Source: Candidatus Avedoeria danica (GTDB lineage Bacteria; Chloroflexota; Anaerolineae; Epilineales; Epilineaceae). Taken from it: DNA of 64,000 nt. Location: assembly GCA_016703025.1 (NCBI GenBank), contig JADJCV010000004.1, positions 248,001-312,000 of the forward strand, read 5' to 3'. The translations under genes and the position numbers were made by a program. Positions 1 through 6,646 of the stretch are shown here, piece after piece (positions within the stretch are counted from its first letter, which is position 1; every line of letters starts with the position of its first letter). A model generated the notes under the pieces. The model was given only the letters and a program-made list of their open reading frames with translations. It searched no databases and had not been told where the DNA came from.

Positions 1-546
1 GAAGGCATCACGTTGCACACCGTCTGCCTTGGCACCGGCTGCGACACGGCCTGCATGCGCAGCGCCGCGTCGCCGGGGCACTACCTCGAGGCCAGGTCGA
101 TCGCGGATCTCGGTGCCACGTTCGCCGCGATCGGCGACGCATTGCTCGCCGACCGCCGCTTCGACGCCGTCACCGTACGCCTTGCCATGCCGCCCCACCT
201 GCGACTCGTGCCCGACTCGTTCGGCATCGCCCCCGACGCCGGTTCCGACGTGAACGACGCCCGCTGGACGTTCCGGCTGCTGCCGTTGGGCGGCATCGCG
301 CTGAGCGGCGAGGTCGAGGCGATCGCCGCGGGCGACCTGTCGGTGGTGGCCGTGACCGAGGCGGTCGAGCGTGGCGGCGGCATCGTGCGTCTCGTCGCCG
401 AGGCGCCTCGCGCGGCGCCGTCGCCGGTTGCGACGCCGTCGCTGAACGCGCCGACGTCGACGCCGTCGCCGGAACCGACGGGCACGACCGAACGGCCGGG
501 GCCGGACACGCGGCTGTATCTGCCGGTGGCGATGCGGGTGCAGTGA
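1..546 (+). CDS. C-terminal part of a secreted VWA-domain protein ending in a P/T linker and YLP motif (5' partial)
   Basis: The frame is open from base 1, so the gene begins upstream of the window. The first residues (EGITLHTVCLGTGCD, then SPGHYLEA and a helix) match the last strand and helix of a VWA domain, where the usual pattern is 'GI.V.TVGLG...L..IAS..HY..A'. A short beta-rich stretch follows, then a Pro/Thr/Ser-rich linker (about residues 136-165) and the terminal RLYLPVAMRVQ. The same linker-plus-LP-motif arrangement recurs in several other proteins of this window. Known of the family: VWA domains bind ligands or proteins through a metal site; that site is not in the visible part. 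Secretion is inferred from the architecture, as no signal peptide can be seen. The sigma-factor gene starts 61 bp downstream. Confidence 0.75.
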   Translation, partial: EGITLHTVCLGTGCDTACMRSAASPGHYLEARSIADLGATFAAIGDALLADRRFDAVTVRLAMPPHLRLVPDSFGIAPDAGSDVNDARWTFRLLPLGGIALSGEVEAIAAGDLSVVAVTEAVERGGGIVRLVAEAPRAAPSPVATPSLNAPTSTPSPEPTGTTERPGPDTRLYLPVAMRVQ

Positions 547-607
547 GGGTCGGTGGAGGATCACGCGTTGAACGCGTCTGATCGTCGCGATCGGGTATCC
601 TGACTTC

Positions 608-1486
608 GTGGAACCGGCGGACGCTGTCCGGAGACCCATTGCCAACCACCGCCGCGACCCGAGGATCCGCATGGTCGTGTCCGGACGATTCTCCTCACCC
701 ATTGCCTCACCCATTGCCGAACCCATCGACGGGCCGAGCGCCGCAGGGCAGCGCTCGGTCGACGCGGATGCGGCGCGTCCGAGCGTGCTGGACGGTGACG
801 TCGAGCGCGAGCGACTCGCCCGCGAACGGATCGACCGCGATTTGCTCGCCCGCGTTGCGCAGGGCGACGCGGATGCCCACCGGCAGGTGTACGAGCGACA
901 CGGACCAGCCGTGCTGGCCTTCTTGATCAGCCGCACGGCCGACCGTTCGCTGTCCGAGGACCTGTTGCACGACGTCATGCTGGCGGCGTGGCGCGCGGCC
1001 GGGACGTTCCGCGGGGCGAGCGCGGTCCGGACGTGGCTGCTGTCGATCGCGCACAACAAGGCCTGCAACGCGCTGCGGCGGCTGAAGCGGGAACGGTTCG
1101 GGACGATGATCGGAACGGCAGCGGTGGCGGCGTCCGGGGCTCGCTCGATCATGCACGCGGCGGCCGAGTCGCACGGCATCGAGCCCGAGGCGCGCGTCGA
1201 GCTGGCCGCGGCAGTGGCGGCGCTGCCGGAGGATCAGCGGACGGCGCTCGTTCTCTACTTCTATCACGGGCTGAGCGTCGACGAGATCGCTGCGGTTGTC
1301 GGCGCGCCGGGCGGCACGGTGAAGAGCCGGATGAGCCGCGGCAAGGTCAGTCTGCGGGCGCGGCTTGGTGAGCGACAACTCGGTGAGCACCCACTCGGTG
1401 AGCGCCACCCGTTTGAGCACCACCTCAGTGAGCGCCAAACGGATGCACCAGGGTCGGTCGAAGGTGAGGTGGCGGATGTGCGCTGA
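608..1486 (+). CDS. ECF-type RNA polymerase sigma factor
   Basis: This is a sigma-70 family factor of the extracytoplasmic-function class. Region 2 lies at about residues 78-160 (LLARVAQGDADAHRQVYERH, then DLLHDVMLAAWRAAGTFRG and TWLLSIAHNKACNALRR). Region 4 lies at about 198-255, with LPEDQRTALVLYFYHGLSVD leading to a helix-turn-helix ending in GTVKSRMSRGK. At 292 residues it is longer than a typical 180-200 residue ECF factor because of a disordered N-terminal arm of about 75 residues and a repetitive C-terminal tail. The GTG at 608 follows a TATCCT hexamer at 596-601, which would suit a leaderless transcript; an in-frame ATG at 671 is the alternative start. The gene overlaps the next one, a zinc-type anti-sigma factor, by 11 bp, the classical arrangement in which the downstream membrane protein sequesters the sigma factor. 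Confidence 0.9.
   Translation: MEPADAVRRPIANHRRDPRIRMVVSGRFSSPIASPIAEPIDGPSAAGQRSVDADAARPSVLDGDVERERLARERIDRDLLARVAQGDADAHRQVYERHGPAVLAFLISRTADRSLSEDLLHDVMLAAWRAAGTFRGASAVRTWLLSIAHNKACNALRRLKRERFGTMIGTAAVAASGARSIMHAAAESHGIEPEARVELAAAVAALPEDQRTALVLYFYHGLSVDEIAAVVGAPGGTVKSRMSRGKVSLRARLGERQLGEHPLGERHPFEHHLSERQTDAPGSVEGEVADVR
1364..1438 (+). repeat. Degenerate 15-bp tandem repeat in the sigma-factor C-terminus
   Basis: Five imperfect copies of a roughly 15-bp unit of the form CTCGGTGAGCGCCAA (one copy 18 bp, one shortened to 12 bp) encode the tail LGERQ-LGEHP-LGERHP-FEHH-LSERQ. The array lies wholly after sigma region 4 and ends 48 bp before the stop codon. All units are multiples of three, so copy-number changes would preserve the frame. 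Confidence 0.8.
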
Positions 1487-2831
1487 CGTGAAGCTGCGCT
1501 TGATGGATTGGGCCGCCGGCACGCTCGATGCGGCCGCGCGCCGCCGCGTCGATGCCCACATCGCGACGTGCCCGGACTGCGCGCGCGCGGCCGCCGATTG
1601 GCGATCCGCTGCCGATGCCGCGGCCGCGTACGGCTCGTTCGCCTCCGCGCCGCTGCCGGCATGGCGCGCGCCCGACGAACACGTCGCCGCCGTGGCCGCA
1701 CCCTTCAGGCCCGTCCCGATGAGGCGGCCCGCCCGTGCCTGGCTTGCCATCGCCGCCGCCGTCGCCCTGGCCATCGGTGCCACCGCCCGCTGGACGGGCA
1801 CCGTGTCGCCGACGACCGCCCCGCGGTCTGCCGCGCCCGCCGCGCCCGCCGCCGTGGCCCGTGCCGAGCCGACGCTGGCGTTCCGAGCGCCCACGCCGGT
1901 ACGCCGGCTGGCGGTGTCTGCGCCTGCCGCGGCGCACCCGGCGATCACGAGGATCGATGGGCGCGCGACCGTCGCCGTGACCGCGTCCACGCCGGGCGGT
2001 CCGGCTGCAGCGCCCGCGCCGATGTCCGCCCTTCCGAGCGGCGACGCGGCCCCGCCGCCGTCCTCACCCCGTCAACCGCCCGACCGCGGCTCGCCCGCCG
2101 ATCCGCCCGTCGTCGCGGCCACGCCGGACATCGTGCCCACCGCACCGTCCCCGCCGTCGCCCGATCCGACCGCCGATCCGACCGCCGCCGCGCCCGTGCC
2201 GACGCCCCGGACGCTCGTCGCCATCGTCACCGGTGTCGTTGCCGGCCCGGACGGCTTGGCGCGCGCCGAGGTCCGCGTCGTGGCGCGGCCGGTTGCCGAC
2301 GGCGTCGACGCGGTCGAGACGACGAGCGGTGCGGACGGGGCGTACGCCCTGACGCTCGCGCCGGGTGCCTGGTCCATCGCGGCCGAGGGCGCGGCGTACG
2401 TCGCCGCTTGGAACGGTGCGGCGGCATCGCCGCTCGACACGGCGCCGTTGAACGTGGCGGCCGGAGAAGCGATCGGCCTCGACTTCCGGTTGACGGCCGC
2501 GCCGCAAGGACGGATCAGCGGCCGCGTCGTCGACGACTCCGGGCAGCCCGTGCCCGGCGCGCTCGTCGTGGCCGCCGCGCCGGACGTCGAGCGCGGCGGG
2601 TACCGCGCGTTCGTGGCGGCCACGCTCGCGGACGGCGAGGGGCGCTATCGGCTGGCGGTGGACGAGGGCGGCTGGCTCGTGGCGGCGGCGGCCGACTGGC
2701 GCGCAATGGCGCCGGCGCTGGCGTGGTGGGGCGGGGACGGCGATATCGTGGCGGTCGATCAGGTGCCGGTGGCGCGACAGCGACCGGCGGACGGGATCGA
2801 CTTCCGGCTGCGGGGAGGTCAAGCGCAGTAG
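1476..2831 (+). CDS. Membrane anti-sigma factor with zinc finger and extracytoplasmic CarboxypepD_reg-like domains
   Basis: The N-terminus holds a zinc-binding anti-sigma (ZAS) motif, HIATCPDC (H-x3-C-x2-C, about residues 27-34), typical of proteins that bind ECF sigma factors in the cytoplasm. One transmembrane helix follows (about residues 83-105, AWLAIAAAVALAIGATA). Then come a Pro/Ala/Thr-rich linker (about 105-245) and two beta-sandwich repeats resembling carboxypeptidase regulatory domains, each with a 'G.V.D..G.P..GA.V' start and a 'DG.Y.L.L..G.W' end. The ATG at 1476 was chosen because it starts just before the zinc motif and overlaps the sigma gene by 11 bp, suggesting translational coupling. 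The likely role is to hold the sigma factor inactive until the outer domains sense a signal; what they sense is unknown. 451 residues. Confidence 0.85.
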   Translation: MCADVKLRLMDWAAGTLDAAARRRVDAHIATCPDCARAAADWRSAADAAAAYGSFASAPLPAWRAPDEHVAAVAAPFRPVPMRRPARAWLAIAAAVALAIGATARWTGTVSPTTAPRSAAPAAPAAVARAEPTLAFRAPTPVRRLAVSAPAAAHPAITRIDGRATVAVTASTPGGPAAAPAPMSALPSGDAAPPPSSPRQPPDRGSPADPPVVAATPDIVPTAPSPPSPDPTADPTAAAPVPTPRTLVAIVTGVVAGPDGLARAEVRVVARPVADGVDAVETTSGADGAYALTLAPGAWSIAAEGAAYVAAWNGAAASPLDTAPLNVAAGEAIGLDFRLTAAPQGRISGRVVDDSGQPVPGALVVAAAPDVERGGYRAFVAATLADGEGRYRLAVDEGGWLVAAAADWRAMAPALAWWGGDGDIVAVDQVPVARQRPADGIDFRLRGGQAQ

Positions 2832-2957
2832 CGCGCTGTCGGACTGCCGTGCCGATCCGAGGAACCGCGGGCGGCCGTTGCGGTACCCATCATCGACCGG
2901 CCGCTGCCGATCAATAGACGCACCGGCCCCATCCATCACCGCCACGGGAGGCTGCCC

Positions 2958-5150
2958 ATGAACACCCATCGATCCCTGCATCCAACCTCGGCCGTCGTCC
3001 TCGCGACGGCGCTCTTGATCGCAGGCGCCGCTGCCGTCACCGCACTGCCCGTGCGGGCACAATCCTTGGCGCCGTCGCAGGACGGATCTTCATGCGTCAC
3101 GATCCCACATGCGTACGCTGCGCCGCAGGTCGCGCTCGTCGGGAGCCAGATTGGCGTGACGGCGACCGTCCTGGCGTTGTGCGCCTCGACCGAGTTGCCC
3201 TTGAACATCGTCCTCGTCCTCGATGGGTCAAACTCCATGGCCGGCGATCCGTCAGAAGAAATCAAGCGCCAAACCCGCGAGCTCGTCGACCGGTTGGACC
3301 TCAAGGACCATCCGCTGACCCAGGTCGGTGTGGTCGAGATCAACGAGCCGCCGCGACGACTGTGCGCCCTGACCAACCGCGCGTCGCAGGTCGCCGGCTG
3401 CATCGGTCGGCTCGCTGCAGCCGGCGGTTCGGACATCGCCGGCGCGGTGCGGCTCGGGCTGGATGCGCTGCGTCAAGGGCGGACGGATTCGTCGGGGAAA
3501 GACGGCACCCGCGAGGTCCTCGTCCTGATCACGGACGGCGCCAACCCAAGAGGCTGCCTGGAGCTGATGCAAGTATCGGGTGAGGTGAAGCAGCAGGGCG
3601 TGCTCCTGGTCACAGTTTGCGCATCGCCCGCCTGTGTGGACTCGTGCCTTCACAACATGGCGACGTCGCTCAAGTACCACTTCGCGATGGCGCAGATGAG
3701 GCAGGTCATGGACCTGATCGTGCGTCTGCAACTGGATCCGGCCACCCACCCGATCAAGTCCCTGTCCGTCATGGCGTCGGTCGGTGACGCCTTCGATCTC
3801 GATCCGGCCGGCATCGTCCCGCCCTCGTTGCCGACCGACGACCGTTCCGTTCTCTGGTGCCCGACGAACGTTCCCAAGGAGGGCGTGACGATGTCCCTCC
3901 GTGTCCGGGCGACGACGCCGGGCTTCGGGCTCGAAGTGCTGTCGCGAGCGGATGGGATCTTCACGGACCAGCGCGACCGAGGGGGCCGCTTCGATTTCCG
4001 GCGGCCACAGGTCGACGTGCTCGATGCCCGATCCGGCGCCGCTGTATCGCCCCTGACGGCGACACTGCCGCTGACGAACGTGCTGTCCGTGGACCGCGAG
4101 CGCGCTACCGTCGGCCAGGTCGCTCGCGCCCGCTATCGGCTGCAGCTGCCGGCCGGCGAGGCCGCTCGACTCAACGTGGCCACTCTCCGCCTCAGGCTGC
4201 CGGACCATCTCGAGGTTCGAGCCACCTGGCGCGACGGCCGGCCCGATGGCCAGCCAGACGTCGACCGCCGCGGCGCCCAGTGGCTCGTCTTTGCGGCCGA
4301 CGGCGCGTTCGCCGACGCGTACGACCTCGAAGTCGAATTCGTAGCGACGGGACCGGGCGACGGCGGAATCGGCGTCATCGCCTACGGCTGGGACGGGCGT
4401 GACACGACCTTGCCGATTGCCGCCGCCGTCTCCGCCCCGATCCACGTCGTCGACCAGCCGTCGACACCCGTCCCGCCCGCAACCCTTCCGACGTCCACCG
4501 CGACCCCGCGCGCCGCCCGCCTCTACCTCCCCGTCGCCCTCGCCGAGTCGTGCCTCGCCGGTCCGCCAAACGACGTCGTCGTCGTCATCGACACCTCGAC
4601 GAGCATGGCCGAGCGGCTGCCGGGCGGCGGGACCAAGCAAGCGGCCGCCGTCCAGGCCCTGTCGGCGCTCGTCGCGCGGCTCGACGCGCAGCGCGACCGC
4701 ATCGCCCTCGTGACGTTCGACCGCACGGCCGTCGTCCGGCGGCCGCTGGGCGACGTCGGCCCCGGCGTCGTCGATGCGCTGCGCTCCGCCCCGCTGGCCA
4801 ACGGCACGGCGATGGGCGCCGGGCTGTGGTCGGCCGGCGCCGTGCTGGCCTCGCCCGATCGCCGCCCGGACGCGCGCGGCACCGTCGTGTTGTTGACGGA
4901 CGGCCGCTCGTCCCCCGACACGCCCGAGGCCGCCGTCGCCGCGGCCGATGCGCTTCGCGCCGCCGGCGCCACCGTCTTCGCGGCCGGTCTCGGTGCCGAG
5001 GTCGATCGGGCGGCGCTGGACGGGATCGCGGGCGGGCGGGGAGAGGCGCGGGTTGTGGCGGACGGGGCGGCGCTTGGCGTGGCCTTTGGGAGCATCGGAG
5101 GGCGCCTGGGTTGTCGAAGCGTGGGCAACTGGGGCGGACGATTGGAGTAG
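2958..5150 (+). CDS. Secreted protein with two VWA domains separated by a P/T linker and YLP motif
   Basis: A signal peptide (residues 1-35, hydrophobic core VVLATALLIAGAAAVTAL, cleavage near VRAQS) precedes VWA domain 1 (about 83-260), whose metal site DGSNS starts at D89. A beta-rich DUF11-like middle region follows (about 350-495). At about residues 500-530 is a P/T-rich linker, then RLYLPVALAESC, and immediately VWA domain 2 (about 537-730) with DTSTS and the later LLTDGRSS strand. The ATG at 2958 has GGGAGG 6 bp upstream. The order 'P/T linker - LYLPVAL - Cys - VWA' is repeated in the proteins at 19710-26657 and 61891-64000. The gene lies 126 bp downstream of the anti-sigma gene, making it a plausible regulon member (inferred). 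Function is otherwise unknown; adhesion or complex assembly at the surface is typical of such VWA proteins. Confidence 0.85.
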   Translation: MNTHRSLHPTSAVVLATALLIAGAAAVTALPVRAQSLAPSQDGSSCVTIPHAYAAPQVALVGSQIGVTATVLALCASTELPLNIVLVLDGSNSMAGDPSEEIKRQTRELVDRLDLKDHPLTQVGVVEINEPPRRLCALTNRASQVAGCIGRLAAAGGSDIAGAVRLGLDALRQGRTDSSGKDGTREVLVLITDGANPRGCLELMQVSGEVKQQGVLLVTVCASPACVDSCLHNMATSLKYHFAMAQMRQVMDLIVRLQLDPATHPIKSLSVMASVGDAFDLDPAGIVPPSLPTDDRSVLWCPTNVPKEGVTMSLRVRATTPGFGLEVLSRADGIFTDQRDRGGRFDFRRPQVDVLDARSGAAVSPLTATLPLTNVLSVDRERATVGQVARARYRLQLPAGEAARLNVATLRLRLPDHLEVRATWRDGRPDGQPDVDRRGAQWLVFAADGAFADAYDLEVEFVATGPGDGGIGVIAYGWDGRDTTLPIAAAVSAPIHVVDQPSTPVPPATLPTSTATPRAARLYLPVALAESCLAGPPNDVVVVIDTSTSMAERLPGGGTKQAAAVQALSALVARLDAQRDRIALVTFDRTAVVRRPLGDVGPGVVDALRSAPLANGTAMGAGLWSAGAVLASPDRRPDARGTVVLLTDGRSSPDTPEAAVAAADALRAAGATVFAAGLGAEVDRAALDGIAGGRGEARVVADGAALGVAFGSIGGRLGCRSVGNWGGRLE

Positions 5151-5165
5151 GCGGCGCCCGCACGT

Positions 5166-5193
5166 TTGACGCACCCCCGACTCCCGCTATCAT
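5166..5193 (+). promoter_or_regulatory. Candidate sigma-A promoter for the pheST transcript
   Basis: TTGACG (5166-5171) and TATCAT (5188-5193) are separated by 16 bp, close to the housekeeping consensus, in the gap after the VWA gene and just upstream of the T-box leader. Transcription would start near 5200, giving a leader of about 360 nt before pheS. Confidence 0.65.
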
Positions 5194-5199
5194 CCCGGC

Positions 5200-5510
5200 A
5201 CAATCGAACCCATTACAGGCCATGACGGAGAGAGTACGCCGGCAACGCCGCCAGGGATGAGGGGCCGTGACTGCAAGCCCCTCTCGGTCGGAACCGACGG
5301 AAGTTCACTCCCGAGCCGGCAGGGGGAAGGGTCGACGGCGACCTGCGTAGTCCTGCCCGGATGCCCACCGTTATCGGGGCCGCCGATCGCGGCACGTGTG
5401 CGCCTTCGTTGGCGACGCGCCGCCGTCGGGCTGAGTGGGCTGCGCGAGCGGCCAACGAGGGTGGTACCGCGGACGAGACGTCCGTCCCTTGCCGGGGCGG
5501 ACGTTTTTCG
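5200..5510 (+). promoter_or_regulatory. T-box riboswitch leader of pheST (tRNA-Phe sensing)
   Basis: The near-invariant T-box sequence AGGGTGGTACCGCG lies at 5458-5471. It is followed by the terminator hairpin with which its antiterminator competes. Upstream are structures expected of stem I: an AGAGAGTA element near 5231, a GAGGGGC...GCCCCTC hairpin near 5253-5285, and a GTCGG-AA-CCGAC hairpin near 5287-5298. A TTC triplet at 5304-5306, in an unpaired GGAAGTTCACT context, is the likely phenylalanine specifier codon. In this family, uncharged tRNA pairs with the specifier and, through its NCCA end, with the T-box, allowing read-through. Control of pheS and pheT by tRNA-Phe charging therefore follows from established knowledge; the exact specifier assignment is inferred. 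Confidence 0.93.
5478..5508 (+). terminator. Rho-independent terminator of the pheST T-box
   Basis: ACGTCCGTCCC (5478-5488) pairs with GGGGCGGACGT across a TTGCC-containing loop, with one G-U wobble. A T5 run follows (5504-5508). Its 5' arm directly follows the T-box motif, as expected for the competing antiterminator fold. Confidence 0.85.
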
Positions 5511-5563
5511 TTGCGCGGCGAGGGGACGTCGTGTCGTGTGACGGAGTGAAGGAGGAACGGGCC

Positions 5564-6634
5564 ATGGAGATCGAGCCGAACCCACCGATCCCGAACGCGT
5601 CGATCGCGACGATCGAGGCGCTGCGAAGCGAGGCCGAGTCGGCGCTTGCCGGGGCAGCGGACGATGCAGCGCTGGCTGCGTGGAAGGGCGAGTGGCTGGG
5701 CAGGAGCGGGCGGATCACGTCGCTCCTTCGCGTCGTCGGAACGCTGAGCGCCGCCGAGCGGCCGGCGTTCGGGGCGGCGGTGAACGCGGCCAGCCGGGCG
5801 CTGGAGGCGGCGTACGAGGCGGCGTCGTCGTCGCGACAGGCGGATGCCATGGCCTCCGCGCTGGCGGCCGAGGCGATCGACGTCACGCTGCCCGGGACGC
5901 CGCCGCCGCGCGGGCGGCTGCACCCGAGCACGATCATCCTGCGCCGGATGCTCGACATCTTCGCCGAGATGGGCTTCCAGGTCTTCCTCAGCCGCGAGGT
6001 CGAGCTGGACGACGTGAACTTCACGCTCCTCAACCACCCGCCCCACCATCCGGCGCGCGACATGCAGGACACGTTCTACATAACGGGCACGAACGAGCAG
6101 GTCCTCCTGCGCACGCACACTTCGCCCGGCCAGATCCGCGCGATGGGCGCGTATGCGCCCGACCCCATCCGCATCGTCCTGCCCGGCATGGTCTACCGCA
6201 ACGAGAAGATCACGCCGCGCAGCGAGATCCAGTTCACCCAGGTCGAAGGCCTGGCCGTCGGCCCGCACATCACGATGGCCAACCTGCGCGGCACGATCGA
6301 TGGCTTCGTGCACCGCTACTACGGCCCGAACCGCCGGACGCGCTTCCGCACGAGCTACTTCCCGTTCACCGAGCCCTCCGCCGAGGTCGACGTGAGCTGC
6401 GGCCTGTGCGACGGCGCCGGCTGCCGGCTGTGCAAGGACGCCGGCTGGCTGGAGATTCTGGGCTGCGGGATGGTCCACCCGAACGTGCTCACGAACGGCG
6501 GGTACGACCCGTCACGCGTCAGCGGCTTCGCCTTCGGGCTGGGGCCGATGCGGGCGCAGATGATGGCGCATGGGATCGACGACATACGGCATTACTGGGG
6601 GAACGATGTGCGGTTCCTCGAGCAGTTCGGCTAA
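5564..6634 (+). CDS. pheS: Phenylalanyl-tRNA synthetase alpha subunit
   Basis: The catalytic subunit of the alpha2beta2 PheRS, which charges tRNA-Phe. An N-terminal coiled-coil tRNA-binding arm (about residues 10-100) precedes the class II core: GRLHPSTIILRRMLDIFAEM (motif 1 region), GMVYRNEKITPRSEIQFTQV (motif 2), and the C-terminal GFAFGLGPMRAQMMAHGIDD (motif 3). A CGLCDGAGCRLC segment resembles the Cys-rich insertion seen in some bacterial PheS. Oddity: motif 3 reads GLGPMR where the common form is G(M/L)GxER; the Arg is kept but the Glu is Met. The ATG at 5564 has GGAGG at 5551-5555; an open frame reaching back into the T-box leader is not coding. 356 residues, normal for the family. pheT follows after 12 bp. 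Confidence 0.97.
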   Translation: MEIEPNPPIPNASIATIEALRSEAESALAGAADDAALAAWKGEWLGRSGRITSLLRVVGTLSAAERPAFGAAVNAASRALEAAYEAASSSRQADAMASALAAEAIDVTLPGTPPPRGRLHPSTIILRRMLDIFAEMGFQVFLSREVELDDVNFTLLNHPPHHPARDMQDTFYITGTNEQVLLRTHTSPGQIRAMGAYAPDPIRIVLPGMVYRNEKITPRSEIQFTQVEGLAVGPHITMANLRGTIDGFVHRYYGPNRRTRFRTSYFPFTEPSAEVDVSCGLCDGAGCRLCKDAGWLEILGCGMVHPNVLTNGGYDPSRVSGFAFGLGPMRAQMMAHGIDDIRHYWGNDVRFLEQFG

Positions 6635-6646
6635 GGAGGCGACGCC

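Noticed and set aside
5435..5563. Upstream extension of the pheS frame into the leader
   Set aside because: It overlaps the T-box and terminator; the ATG at 5564 with GGAGG is the start.
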